Source of the DNA: CAZXSK01 sp964642855
Lineage (GTDB): Bacteria > Planctomycetota > Phycisphaerae > SM23-33
Direction of reading: 5' to 3'
Assembly (NCBI GenBank): GCA_964642855.1
Contig: CAZXSK010000004.1
Span: 32,371 to 96,370 of the forward strand
DNA: 64,000 nt
Part shown: piece by piece, positions 41,675 through 52,051 of the stretch
Layout: the number at the start of each line of letters is the position of its first letter
Numbering within the stretch: position 1 is the first letter of the stretch
Made by a program: the position numbers and the translations under genes
The notes under the pieces: model-generated
Told to the model about the DNA's origin: nothing
What the model saw: only the letters and a program-made list of their open reading frames with translations
Database searches by the model: none

Positions 41675-41703
41675 AACCTAGTTTTCTCCCTGCAGAGTGT
41701 CAA
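41675..41703 (-). promoter_or_regulatory. Promoter of the rpmF-plsX-fab operon
   Basis: On the minus strand a perfect TTGACA (41698-41703), a 17-base spacer and TAGGTT (41675-41680). It begins just after the alaS stop, so the operon is not dependent on alaS transcription. Confidence 0.6.
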
Positions 41704-41724
41704 GGGAATTCCCATCCCTGCCAA

Positions 41725-44430
41725 TCAGCCCGTCAGCGCCTGACGAACCCACTTCGTCGCGGTATCCAGGGCGTCGGGAAGCTTGTCAGGCTGCTTCCCG
41801 CCTGCCTGCGCCATCGTGGGCTTGCCGCCCCCGCCCCCACCGACCACCGGCGCGACCGCCTTGACCCAATCACCGGCCTTGACCCGGCCGGATTTCACCA
41901 ACTCGTCGCTGACCATGGCGATAAGCACCACCTTGCCATCATCCGATCCGCCCACGAACACCGCAGCCGCCCCTTTCTGCCGCTGCTGGTCGCACAGGGA
42001 CCGCATCGTTGCGGCGTCTCCGTGAGCCACCCGACCGATGACCACGTCGCCCTGATCCGACGATTCGGTCGCTACGATTTCGAGTCCGCCTCCGCCCGAG
42101 CCCGCCGGCTTCTTGCGGAGCTTCTTGATCTCCTTCTGCATCGCCTCGATCCGGGCAGGGATCTCCTCGGCCTGGATCTTCAGCGTCGTCGCAGCCGACC
42201 TCAACGTCCGGTCCATCTGCTGGACGTGCTCCACAGCCGCTCGACCCGTCACCGCCGTGATCCGCCGGACGCCCTTGGCAACCGACTCTTCCGAGAGAAT
42301 CTTTAGCAGTCCGATCTGGCTGGTGCGGCTGAGGTGCGTCCCGCCGCAGAACTCCACGCTTACCTGCCGGGCCTGGCTGATCTTCGACGGATCGGCTGCC
42401 CCCATCGTGACGACCCGTACCGGATCGGGATACTTCTCGCCGAAGACCGCACGCACGCCGGATAGCTCCATCGCGTCATTAAGGGGAAGGAGCTTCGCGC
42501 CGATCGGGGCGTCGTCGAGGATGAAATCGTTGACCTTCTTTTCCACCTCGGCAAGTTCCTCAGCCGAGACGGCCTGGCCGTGAGTGAAGTCGAACCGAAG
42601 TCGCTCGGGATCCACTTCCGAACCGGCCTGGTCGACCGACTCGCCCAGGACCTCCCGAAGGGCCCAGTTCAGCAGGTGCGTCGCAGAGTGGTTCCGCATG
42701 GTGTCCATCCGCGCGGGCGAGACGCTCAGGCTCACCGTCTCGCCGGGCGAAAAGGAACCGTCCGTCATCTTTCCGACGTGCAGGACGCACTGGCCGGCGA
42801 TCTTCGTGTCCGTCACCTCAAACGCAGACCCATTGGCCGAAATCGTCCCGGCATCCCCAACTTGCCCGCCCTGCTCGCCGTAGAAACACGTCTTGTCGAG
42901 CACCAGGGCAGCCTGCTGGCCGGATTCAAGTTGACCTTCGGTGACGTACTCGCCATCGATGACCCAGCCCTGTACGCTCGCCTCAATGCCGGACGGATCG
43001 TACTTGGCCGAATCGTCTGTGGCGGGCAGGCCGACGATCGCCTCGACCTTGAAGTTGTCACCGCCGCCACGCGATACCTCCGCATGTTCTGCCATCGCCT
43101 GCTCGAAACCGCTCATGTCCACCCGCAGGCCCACTTCCTCAGCCATCACGGCTGTAAGGTCCACCGGGAAGCCATACGTGGCGTAGAGTTCGAACGCGAT
43201 ATCGCCGGGCAGTTGCTGCTTCCCCTTCTCGCGGAGACGGTCCGCCTGGCGGTTGAACAGCTCGATACCCCGGTCCAGCGTCCGGCCGAAGGATTCTTCC
43301 TCTTCCTCGATCGTCCTGCGGACGACGTCCTGACGTTTGGCGATTTCCGGGAACGCCTCGCCCATCAACTCCACCACGGTCGGGACGATCTCGTGCAGGA
43401 ATGTGCCCTCGATTCCGAGATACTGCCGGCCATACCGGCAGGCCCGGCGAAGGATGCGGCGGATGACTGACCCCCGCCCGTCGTTGGACGGAAGAATGCC
43501 GTCGGCGATGGCAAAGGTCAGCGTGCGGACGTGGTCGGCCAGCACGCGACAGGCGACGTCGCCCATGTCGTCCTCGCCGGCAACGTCGAAGCGGTCGTCG
43601 AGACCGGCGGCCTGACCATACCGATGGTCCGTGAGGGTCTCGGTCTTCCCGATGATTTTTCGGAAGATGTCGGTCGCGTAATTGCTGGTCTTGCCCTGCA
43701 TGACCATCGCCACGCGTTCGAGGCCCATGCCGGTGTCCACGTGCTTGGCCGGCAAAGAAGAAAGCTTCCCGTCGGCGCCGCGGTTGAACTGAATGAACAC
43801 CAGGTTCCAGATCTCGATGACGCGCGGATCATCGGCATTGACCAGCTCCCCGCCGGACCTGTCGGGTGTCAGGTCGATGTGGATCTCGCTGCAGGGCCCA
43901 CACGGGCCCGTCTCGCCCATCTCCCAGAAATTGTCCTTCTTGTTGCCCGGATGGATACGGGACTCGGGCAGATACTTCTTCCAAAGCTCGCGGGCTTCGG
44001 CATCGACCTCCAGGCCGTCGTCGGCATCCCCCTCAAAATAGGTCGCGTGAAGACGGTCCGCATCCAGACCCCACCGGTCAACCAGCAATTCCCACGCCCA
44101 GTCGATGGCCTCGGCTTTGAAGTAATCGCCGAAGCTCCAGTTGCCCAGCATCTCAAAAAACGTGTGGTGGTAGGTGTCGTGCCCCACATCTTCGAGGTCG
44201 TTATGCTTGCCACCGGCGCGAATGCACTTCTGGCTGTTGACGGCGCGGGAGTAGTCGCGCGTCTCGGTGCCCAGAAAAATCGGCTTGAACTGATTCATCC
44301 CGGCGTTGGCGAACAGCAACGTCGGATCGTCTCCCGGCAGCAGAGAACTGGAAGGCACGAACTCGTGGCCGCGCTCGCGGAAGAACTCGATGAACTCGTC
44401 GCGTATCTCGTTGCAGGTTAACCGTTTCAT
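41725..44430 (-). CDS. alaS: Alanyl-tRNA synthetase
   Basis: A 901-residue class II synthetase. The aminoacylation domain begins EIRDEFIEFFRERGHEFVPS and has motif-like LLFANAGMNQFKPIFLG. The editing domain has zinc ligands HSATHLLNWAL and CGGTHLSRTSQIG. The C-terminal Ala-rich DHHA1 domain ends with GGGGGGKPTMAQAGG. It starts at the ATG at 44430; the extension to 44598 is antisense to the phosphatase remnant and is rejected. Confidence 0.97.
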   Translation of the reverse strand: MKRLTCNEIRDEFIEFFRERGHEFVPSSSLLPGDDPTLLFANAGMNQFKPIFLGTETRDYSRAVNSQKCIRAGGKHNDLEDVGHDTYHHTFFEMLGNWSFGDYFKAEAIDWAWELLVDRWGLDADRLHATYFEGDADDGLEVDAEARELWKKYLPESRIHPGNKKDNFWEMGETGPCGPCSEIHIDLTPDRSGGELVNADDPRVIEIWNLVFIQFNRGADGKLSSLPAKHVDTGMGLERVAMVMQGKTSNYATDIFRKIIGKTETLTDHRYGQAAGLDDRFDVAGEDDMGDVACRVLADHVRTLTFAIADGILPSNDGRGSVIRRILRRACRYGRQYLGIEGTFLHEIVPTVVELMGEAFPEIAKRQDVVRRTIEEEEESFGRTLDRGIELFNRQADRLREKGKQQLPGDIAFELYATYGFPVDLTAVMAEEVGLRVDMSGFEQAMAEHAEVSRGGGDNFKVEAIVGLPATDDSAKYDPSGIEASVQGWVIDGEYVTEGQLESGQQAALVLDKTCFYGEQGGQVGDAGTISANGSAFEVTDTKIAGQCVLHVGKMTDGSFSPGETVSLSVSPARMDTMRNHSATHLLNWALREVLGESVDQAGSEVDPERLRFDFTHGQAVSAEELAEVEKKVNDFILDDAPIGAKLLPLNDAMELSGVRAVFGEKYPDPVRVVTMGAADPSKISQARQVSVEFCGGTHLSRTSQIGLLKILSEESVAKGVRRITAVTGRAAVEHVQQMDRTLRSAATTLKIQAEEIPARIEAMQKEIKKLRKKPAGSGGGGLEIVATESSDQGDVVIGRVAHGDAATMRSLCDQQRQKGAAAVFVGGSDDGKVVLIAMVSDELVKSGRVKAGDWVKAVAPVVGGGGGGKPTMAQAGGKQPDKLPDALDTATKWVRQALTG

Positions 44431-44496
44431 GGTGATCTTTTCCCGACGTCCGGGGCACACAGGCCCTGCGAACCCCGCAGAGGCAAAGAATGCGGT

Positions 44497-44525
44497 ATTG
44501 TACAGAGGCTCCGGGAGCTTGCCAA
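44497..44525 (-). promoter_or_regulatory. Promoter of alaS
   Basis: On the minus strand TTGGCA (44520-44525), a 17-base spacer and TACAAT (44497-44502). The leader is about 60 bases. It sits at the edge of the phosphatase remnant. Confidence 0.65.
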
Positions 44526-44544
44526 GGGGTTTTGAGGGCCCGGA

Positions 44545-44863
44545 AACGCTCGTGCTGGACTGGGCAGCCGGGCGGGACGATACCCTCGTGCTGGTCACGG
44601 CCGACCACGAAACCGGTGGGCTGACGGTTACCGAAACCGACCCGACAGCCGGGGTTTACCCCTCCGTGACCTGGTCGACCGGCGGCCACACGTCGGCGGA
44701 AGTGGGTTTGTGGGGCTGGGGCGTGGGCGCCGATCAGGTGCTCTCGGCGACGGACAATACCGACGTGCATTCGATCGCCATACCGGAACCGGCCTCCGTT
44801 TCGCTGCTGCTGGCGGGTGCGGGATGGGTGATCGCCCGGAAGCGGCGACGGAACGCCCGCTGA
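44545..44863 (+). pseudogene. 3' remnant of an alkaline phosphatase with PEP-CTERM tail
   Basis: The open frame (105 codons) encodes LDWAAGRDDTLVLVTADHETGGL, shown here only in part as TLVLVTADHETGGL. This is the C-terminal metal-site region of alkaline phosphatases (the HETGG His binds zinc). A STGGHTSAEVGLW segment follows, and then a PEP-CTERM sorting tail: IPEPASVSLLLAGAG, a hydrophobic helix and RKRRRNAR. The first three-quarters of a phosphatase, including the catalytic Ser, are absent, and upstream lies the alaS promoter. The frame ends cleanly with TGA. Best read as a 5'-deleted remnant. Confidence 0.7.
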
Positions 44864-44872
44864 AAAGGCCGA

Positions 44873-45916
44873 TTATCCCGCCGTCGCGGTCAGGACCCCG
44901 CCGGCCCAGAGGTCCCAGATCGCAACGCCCAGGGCGCTGCCGTCGGAGTGGTACGGTCGCCAGGCAGCTTCCAGTGCCTCCCGAGCGGGCTCCTGCTCGC
45001 CCAGCGAAGCGTACATCAGCGTGGCTGCGAACAGCACGCCGACGTAGCTGAACGGCAGGGTCATCTCCAGCACCGACGAACTCCAGAAAGCTTCCTGGTC
45101 GATGGGTTCGTCGCCGGGCGGGGGCTGATCCGGCCGGAGGATCGCCGCTTCCATCGCCCCGACAAGCCCGCCATGGGAGAAGTGCGACAGGCTGTCATAG
45201 TACGGATAGATCAGGCAGGCGAGCTTTTTGCGGGTTTCGTCTTCCAGCAGACCGATCGTCTTGCCCGGGTTGGGCATGTCGGCGATGTGACGCTTCTTCC
45301 ACCGGGGGTCCATCTTCTCGCCCAGGATCTCGCAGCGCAGGGTCTGGAGCTCGTCTTCCCACACGTACATCTCGCGTGCGAACGACCGCAACGCCGAGAT
45401 CCCCTTGCCGCTGGGCCCGAAGTACTCCTGGAACTGCTCGAAATGCCCCAAGGCGCATCGGTCTCGGAGGAACTTCTCGGCGAAGGCCTTCCACGCGTTC
45501 TTGCGATACCGCTTGTGCCACCGGTCGGGGTGGTCCTCCAGCAACAGGCAGAGAAAGCACCGCTCCAGTTGAACCCGCGTCAGGGGCATCGCGTCGACGG
45601 TCAGGTCCGGCTCGTCCTGCTTGGCCGACACCAGCCGACGGATCGAGCGGTGGGTGCTTTTCATCGCCAGCAGCAGGTGGGCCTTGGTCATCAGCAGATT
45701 GATCTCGTCGATGGAGGTCGACGCCTCGATCGCGCCGGTCAACCGGTCGGCCACGGCATCGACAGCTGGGAACATCTTCTTGTCGAGATCGCGGACATGC
45801 ACCGCCAGGTCGGTCTGGGGCGGCCTGGCCAGGGCGGGCGGCGCGGAGGGAAACTCCGGCCTCTTCTGGCGCGGCCTGCCTCGCGAACGTCGGGATTTGC
45901 CGGATTTGCCGGGCAT
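44873..45916 (-). CDS. Hypothetical helical protein, possibly DUF5677-like
   Basis: A 347-residue soluble protein. The N-terminus is Lys/Arg/Pro-rich (1-30). A long helical body follows with YYDSLSHFSHGGLVGAME near residue 255, reminiscent of DUF5677 proteins that contain Y..LS...HG. The ATG at 45916 has GGGGAGAC upstream. No function is assigned in that family. Its end lies 10 bases from the phosphatase remnant. Confidence 0.65.
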   Translation of the reverse strand: MPGKSGKSRRSRGRPRQKRPEFPSAPPALARPPQTDLAVHVRDLDKKMFPAVDAVADRLTGAIEASTSIDEINLLMTKAHLLLAMKSTHRSIRRLVSAKQDEPDLTVDAMPLTRVQLERCFLCLLLEDHPDRWHKRYRKNAWKAFAEKFLRDRCALGHFEQFQEYFGPSGKGISALRSFAREMYVWEDELQTLRCEILGEKMDPRWKKRHIADMPNPGKTIGLLEDETRKKLACLIYPYYDSLSHFSHGGLVGAMEAAILRPDQPPPGDEPIDQEAFWSSSVLEMTLPFSYVGVLFAATLMYASLGEQEPAREALEAAWRPYHSDGSALGVAIWDLWAGGVLTATAG

Positions 45917-46014
45917 GTCTCCCCTTGTATCGGACGGTCGGCGGAGAAAACTTTCCCGCACCCTCAAATGGAACTCCCACCCAGCAGCAGCCGCTGTCCT
46001 TCAAGCCACGACGG

Positions 46015-47124
<1,110 letters not shown>

Positions 47125-47168
47125 CAATACGCCCCGTGCTGGATACTCCGGAATACAACGTTTGCGGT

Positions 47169-47196
47169 TTCACCTGCTTCTGCCGATTGGTATAAT
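47169..47196 (+). promoter_or_regulatory. Promoter of the toroid/DUF4159 operon
   Basis: TTCACC (47169-47174), a 16-base spacer and a perfect TATAAT (47191-47196), 43 bases before the GTG start. Confidence 0.55.
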
Positions 47197-47239
47197 GGCG
47201 TTGGTGTTCCGCAGGGTCAACTAAGGGAGAATCTTACCC

Positions 47240-49597
47240 GTGGCCGGGAAGCGACACAAGTGCCTGATCGGTTTGCTGCTGGGCGTTATCGCCCTCGCGG
47301 CTGTTCCTTCGCCCTCATCGGCTGCGGACGTCTCGGCCGAACAGGTCCGGGCTGCGGTGCAGAAGGGCATTGCACAACTGCGGTCCAAGCAGGACAACAA
47401 AGGAGGCTGGGGAAGCGGCGCGAGCTATGGCGGGGGCAACACCGCCCTTGCCGTGCTGGCGATGCTCAACTCGGGCGTTTCGCCCCAGGACCCTGCCGTC
47501 AAGAAGGGTATCCACTCCCTCCGCAAGCTCGATGACAAGGCGACGTACGTCGTTTCGCTGAAGGTTCAGGCCCTGGTCGCAGCGGGAGCTGGCAAGGGCG
47601 ACAAGGACCTCGAAAGCTCGGTCAACTGGCTGGTCCGCACGCAACTGCCCACCGGCATGTGGACCTACACCGCACCGCAGAAGGGCAGGCCGACCCGGGG
47701 GCGGGGCGACAACTCGATCACCCAGTTCGCCCTGCTGGCCCTCCACGAAGCCTCCAAGGCGGGCATCGAGATCCAGAAGCAGGTCTGGCAGCGCAGCAAG
47801 GACCACTTCATCAAGACCCAGCTGCCCAACGGAGGGTGGGGATACAACACCCGGATGCGCAAGGAGCCCTACGGCTCGATGACCACCGCCGGGGTCGCCA
47901 GCCTGTACATCTGTGGCCTGCGGCTTCACGTGTCCGGGCCTAAGAAGTTCGTCAACGGTGCCTATCCGTCGTGCGGGCAGTATCAGCAGCACAAGTCGCT
48001 GGCCAAGGGCATCGAATGGCTGACGCGGAACTTCTCGGTCAAGAAGAACCCCCACTACCCAAACAACGAATCCGGTTGGCTGCTGTATTACCTCTACGGC
48101 CTGGAGCGCGTGGGCATGATCGCGGGCATCCAGCGTTTCGGCGAGCACGACTGGTATCGCAAGGGCGCCGACCACCTGGTGCGAATCCAGAACAAGGACG
48201 GCAGTTGGAGCGGCAATGCCTGGGGGCACCGGCGCGGCGGGAACACCACCGGCCCGGTCTACGACACCTCCTTCGCGCTGCTTTTCCTGGCCAAGGGCAA
48301 TCGGCCTGTGCTGATCCAGAAACTCCGCTGGCAGGGGCTGGAAGATCCTTCCTGGAACCGAAACATCCATGACCTCGAAAACCTCACCGCCTTCATCGGC
48401 GACAAGTTCGGCAAACAGACAACCTGGCAGACCGCCTCGCTGAAGCAATCGCTCCGCGAACTGCGCGTCAGCCCGCTGCTGTACATCACCGGCCACGAGT
48501 TCCCCATTTTCACCGCCGCCGACCGCAACAAACTGCAGGCCTACATCGAATCCGGCGGGGTGCTGCTGTTCGAAGCCTGCTGCGGGTCGAAGGACTTCGA
48601 CCGGGACTTCCGCACCTTCTCCAAGCAGATGTGGGGCAGGAAGGGCTACGAACTGCGAAAGCTCGAAGAGTCTCACCCGGTGTTCTCCAGCTACTACTCG
48701 CTGAAGGACATCTCCACGACCTACGACCTGCACGGTGTGAACACCGGCTGCCGGACGGCAGTGTTCTACTCCCCCAAGGCGTTGAGCTGCCTGTGGGAGT
48801 TGGAAGAGATCCCGACCTATTCGGAGATCGCCTTCAAGCTGGGAACGAACATCGCCGCGTACGCCACCGGCAAGGAGCAGCTGTCCGACAAGCTCGACGT
48901 GGTCGACCTTCCCTCCGGCGACAAAGACGGCAAGGGCGAGAAGTTCGAGATCCCCCGCGGCGCCGTCCGCCTGGCGAGGCTGTACCACAACGGCGACTAC
49001 AACGCCGATCCCCAGGCCCTGGTGAAACTCGCACGCCTGATGCGCGACGACGCGAAGATCGCGGTCGTCTCCCGTGAGAAGCACATCAAGGCCACCGACG
49101 AAGACGTCTACGAATACCCCGTGCTGTTCATGAACGGGCACTACTCGTTCAAGATGTCCGACGAGGAAATCGAGAGCCTGCGCAGCTACCTCACCAAGGG
49201 CGGATTCCTGGTCTCCAGCGCCTGCTGTGGCGAGAAAGCTTACGACAAGAGCTTCCGTGAGATGGTCGGGAAGATCTTCCCCGAGCGTAAGCTCGAGAAA
49301 CTGCCCAAAGACCACACGATCTTCACCGGCAGGAAGATCGGGGCCAACCTCGGCGAACTGAAATTCCGCAACATCCTCGCCCAGGAGCTCAAGAAATCGG
49401 GCGTCAGCGACTGGCGAGGGACCAGCCATCCCCCGCTGGAGGTCATCAAGGTTGATGGCCGCATCGTGCTGGTCCACAGCCGCTACGACTGGTGTTGCGC
49501 CCTGGAAGGCGACCGTCCGTACTCCTGCCGCGGCTACATCGACGAGGACGGCCAGAAGCTGGCCCTGAACATCCTGCTGTATGCGATCACCAACTGA
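47240..49597 (+). CDS. Secreted alpha/alpha-toroid plus tandem DUF4159 protein (copy 1)
   Basis: A 785-residue protein with an N-terminal signal peptide (about 1-30). An alpha/alpha-toroid domain with prenyltransferase/squalene-cyclase-like repeats spans about 35-360 (GGWGSGASYGGGNTALAVLA, GGWGYNTRMRKEPYGSMTTAG, DGSWSGNAW). Two tandem DUF4159-type modules follow: about 400-520 with LLFEACCGSKDFDRDF, and about 570-780 with YHNGDYNADP and LVSSACCGEKAYDKSF. Both modules keep the CCG motif. The GTG start has GGGAGA upstream. It is divergent from moxR and probably exported. Enzymatic activity is unknown. Confidence 0.82.
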   Translation: MAGKRHKCLIGLLLGVIALAAVPSPSSAADVSAEQVRAAVQKGIAQLRSKQDNKGGWGSGASYGGGNTALAVLAMLNSGVSPQDPAVKKGIHSLRKLDDKATYVVSLKVQALVAAGAGKGDKDLESSVNWLVRTQLPTGMWTYTAPQKGRPTRGRGDNSITQFALLALHEASKAGIEIQKQVWQRSKDHFIKTQLPNGGWGYNTRMRKEPYGSMTTAGVASLYICGLRLHVSGPKKFVNGAYPSCGQYQQHKSLAKGIEWLTRNFSVKKNPHYPNNESGWLLYYLYGLERVGMIAGIQRFGEHDWYRKGADHLVRIQNKDGSWSGNAWGHRRGGNTTGPVYDTSFALLFLAKGNRPVLIQKLRWQGLEDPSWNRNIHDLENLTAFIGDKFGKQTTWQTASLKQSLRELRVSPLLYITGHEFPIFTAADRNKLQAYIESGGVLLFEACCGSKDFDRDFRTFSKQMWGRKGYELRKLEESHPVFSSYYSLKDISTTYDLHGVNTGCRTAVFYSPKALSCLWELEEIPTYSEIAFKLGTNIAAYATGKEQLSDKLDVVDLPSGDKDGKGEKFEIPRGAVRLARLYHNGDYNADPQALVKLARLMRDDAKIAVVSREKHIKATDEDVYEYPVLFMNGHYSFKMSDEEIESLRSYLTKGGFLVSSACCGEKAYDKSFREMVGKIFPERKLEKLPKDHTIFTGRKIGANLGELKFRNILAQELKKSGVSDWRGTSHPPLEVIKVDGRIVLVHSRYDWCCALEGDRPYSCRGYIDEDGQKLALNILLYAITN

Positions 49598-51974
49598 CGC
49601 CGCCCCGCGTGGCCACGCCCGACATTCCGTCCCCGGCCGCTGCACGGTCGCATTGCTGCTGGCCGGTGCGATCCTCGCAATCGTATCGACCGCTGCACCG
49701 CAGAGTACCACCACCCAGCCGGCCGACGCCAACACCCCTGCAGCCCCGGAACCCGCCAAGCCCGCTACCACCGACGCCGACGTCAGGCAAGCCATCGCGC
49801 GAGGGGTGGAGTTCCTGAAAGAAAACCAGACCGATGACGGCACGTGGCCGTCCGCCCAGGCCGGACCCTTCTCCGGAGGCATCGAAAGCCTCGCTGCCCT
49901 GGCGATGCTGCGGTGCGGCGCCGACCCCAACGATCGGCAGGTCAAGCAGGCGATCACTGCAGCGACCCGTACCGAACCCGATTCCGTCTACGCCCGCTCC
50001 TATCGCACGCTTCTGCTTGCCCACCTGGCCTCGCGAGAGAAGACCCATCGCAAGCAACTGCAGGCCGACACCGCCTGGTTGTGCAAACAGATGAACGTCA
50101 AATCCGGCGGATGGGGGTATGGCCCTTCCCATGCCACCTCCATTCAGGACAAGACCTACGTCGACACGTTCCATACCCAACTGGCCCTGCATGCACTCCA
50201 CGCCGCAAGCGCCGCCGGGGAAGAAATCCCCTCGATGATCTGGAGACGCGCCCGGAGCTTCTGGACGCAATCACAGAACGAAGACGGCGGATGGGGTTTC
50301 ATGCCCCCCGGCACGCGGAGTTTCCGTGTCAAGCCCACCAGCTACGGAACCACCGTCGCAGCGGGTATCGCCTCGCTCCACGTCCTGAGCTCCCAGTGGG
50401 TTTCGTCCGAGCGTTCGTCGGCCGAGTCCCCTCCCGAAAAGAAACCCGCCGTCGCAGCCATGGCCTGGATGAACAAGAGCTTCTCCGCCGACGAGGTGCC
50501 CGAATACATCTGGGGCGACGAGGGCGTGGAGTATTTCTACTACGTCGAGGCCCTCACCCGCACCAGCCACCGCGCCGGCGTGCGGAACTGGGGGAAGACC
50601 GACTGGTACCCCGCCCTGGTACGCGTGCTGCTGGGCAGACAGTTCACGGACGGAGGCTGGGCGACGGTCGAACCGGCAGGCCGAAAGCGTGCGGCCCGGC
50701 TGGACAAAGCCGCCGACGCACCCCTTTGCACGGCATTGGCGCTGCTCGCCCTCGAGCGCGCGTCCCGGCCTGTGCTCATCAACCGCATCAACACCCGCGG
50801 GAAGTGGGACGGTACGTTCCGAGACGCCGCGATCGCCGCGGACTATTGCACCCGGGACCCGAACGGCTGGCCGGTCGGCTGGCAGTGGGTCTCCCTCGAT
50901 CACCCGCAACACATTGTGGATGAAGCCCCTCTGCTCTGGCTGGACGCTGCGGGAAGTCTCACACTCGACGAAAAAGCCTCGGCCAGACTTGCAGCGCAGG
51001 TGCGCAGCGGCGGGCTGCTTGTCATCCAGGGCAAGCCCGACGACCAGACCTTCAACCGACAGATCGCCGACTATCTGCAGAACCTGCTGCCCCAAACCGA
51101 TCAAGCCCCGCTGCCGGCCGGCCACGCTCTCTGGAAGCTGACCGACCTGCAGTCCGGCGACAGCCGGCCGGACCTGGTCGGCTTCGACGACGGCTGCCGG
51201 CTTCGTGCAGTCATTGCCACGTCGGACCTGTCCGGACGGATCGAGCGCAGAGACCCGACCGCCCTGGCCACGGTGAAAGCCCTGGCGATGTACGCCACCG
51301 ACATGCGGAAACCCGAAGGCAGGCTGGCCCGACGGAAGTCGCCCGACCCCATCGCCAAGGTGGATCGTTCCCTTGCGATCGGGCGGGTCAAGCACTCGGG
51401 CAACTGGGACTGCTGTCCCGGCGCAGCCGGGGAGCTCCACCGTGCATTGGTTTCAGCCGTCAGCATCGGTGTTCGTGAAGTCGAAGTCGATCTCGCCAAG
51501 CCCGCGCCGGACGGGCTGCACCTGCTCTGGCTGACCGGCACGGAAGGCTCGCTGACCGCCGCGCAGAAGACCAACCTCAGGAAGTTCGTGCTGGCAGGCG
51601 GAACCTTGCTCGCCGATCCCGCCACCGGCAGCGAGAAGCGCCTCGGCGAGCTGCGCGACCTGCTGGAGGAACTCTTCGGTGCCGACGCGATCAAGCCCGT
51701 CCCCGCCCGTCACGGCGTGTTGACGGGAAAAGTAGCCGGCGGCATGGGCGCAAGCCTTCAAGACGTCTCGTTCTCCCGCTCGGTGACGGAGAAAACGCTC
51801 GAACTGCAGGGCATCCGCGTTGGTCGGCGACTGGCCGTGGTCCTGTGTCCGGTGGGCGTCTCCTGTCCCGCTCAAGGCCACCCGACCTTCGGCGCCCGCA
51901 CGCTTTCCCCCGTCGACGCCCGCAAACTGGCGATCAACGTCCTGCTCCACGCAACGGCGACCGAGAGCGAGTAG
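49581..51974 (+). CDS. Secreted alpha/alpha-toroid plus tandem DUF4159 protein (copy 2, divergent)
   Basis: A 797-residue paralog of the preceding gene, overlapping it by 17 bases, with a signal peptide (about 18-42). Toroid repeats lie at about 70-380 (GGWGYGPSHATSIQDKTYV, GGWGFMPPGTRSFR, DGGWATVEPAGRK). The two C-terminal modules end in KLAINVLLHA, like copy 1. In both modules the CCG motif of copy 1 is lost (VIQGKPD and ADPATG stand in its place). This suggests one active and one non-catalytic partner. It ends at a hairpin shared with ilvE. Confidence 0.8.
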   Translation: MRSPTDAAPRGHARHSVPGRCTVALLLAGAILAIVSTAAPQSTTTQPADANTPAAPEPAKPATTDADVRQAIARGVEFLKENQTDDGTWPSAQAGPFSGGIESLAALAMLRCGADPNDRQVKQAITAATRTEPDSVYARSYRTLLLAHLASREKTHRKQLQADTAWLCKQMNVKSGGWGYGPSHATSIQDKTYVDTFHTQLALHALHAASAAGEEIPSMIWRRARSFWTQSQNEDGGWGFMPPGTRSFRVKPTSYGTTVAAGIASLHVLSSQWVSSERSSAESPPEKKPAVAAMAWMNKSFSADEVPEYIWGDEGVEYFYYVEALTRTSHRAGVRNWGKTDWYPALVRVLLGRQFTDGGWATVEPAGRKRAARLDKAADAPLCTALALLALERASRPVLINRINTRGKWDGTFRDAAIAADYCTRDPNGWPVGWQWVSLDHPQHIVDEAPLLWLDAAGSLTLDEKASARLAAQVRSGGLLVIQGKPDDQTFNRQIADYLQNLLPQTDQAPLPAGHALWKLTDLQSGDSRPDLVGFDDGCRLRAVIATSDLSGRIERRDPTALATVKALAMYATDMRKPEGRLARRKSPDPIAKVDRSLAIGRVKHSGNWDCCPGAAGELHRALVSAVSIGVREVEVDLAKPAPDGLHLLWLTGTEGSLTAAQKTNLRKFVLAGGTLLADPATGSEKRLGELRDLLEELFGADAIKPVPARHGVLTGKVAGGMGASLQDVSFSRSVTEKTLELQGIRVGRRLAVVLCPVGVSCPAQGHPTFGARTLSPVDARKLAINVLLHATATESE

Positions 51975-51996
51975 GCGGTACCGAACCCGCGCAGCA

Positions 51997-52023
51997 AAAC
52001 GGGGACGACGCCTGTCGTCCCCG
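51997..52023. terminator. Terminator between the DUF4159 operon and ilvE
   Basis: CGGGGACGA pairs perfectly with TCGTCCCCG around CGCCTG. TTTTGC follows on the minus strand for ilvE. The plus strand has no T-run, so termination there is less certain. Confidence 0.7.
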
Positions 52024-52051
52024 ATGCGATTCACTCCGTCCAGCCGGACGT

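Noticed and set aside
44431..44598. N-terminal extension of alaS
   Set aside because: It lies antisense to the phosphatase remnant and over the alaS promoter, and conserved AlaS sequence begins at the ATG at 44430.
47315..49957. An 880-codon antisense open frame across copy 1 of the toroid/DUF4159 genes
   Set aside because: High GC content keeps antisense frames open; the plus-strand frames show domain motifs, signal peptides and ribosome binding sites, the antisense does not.
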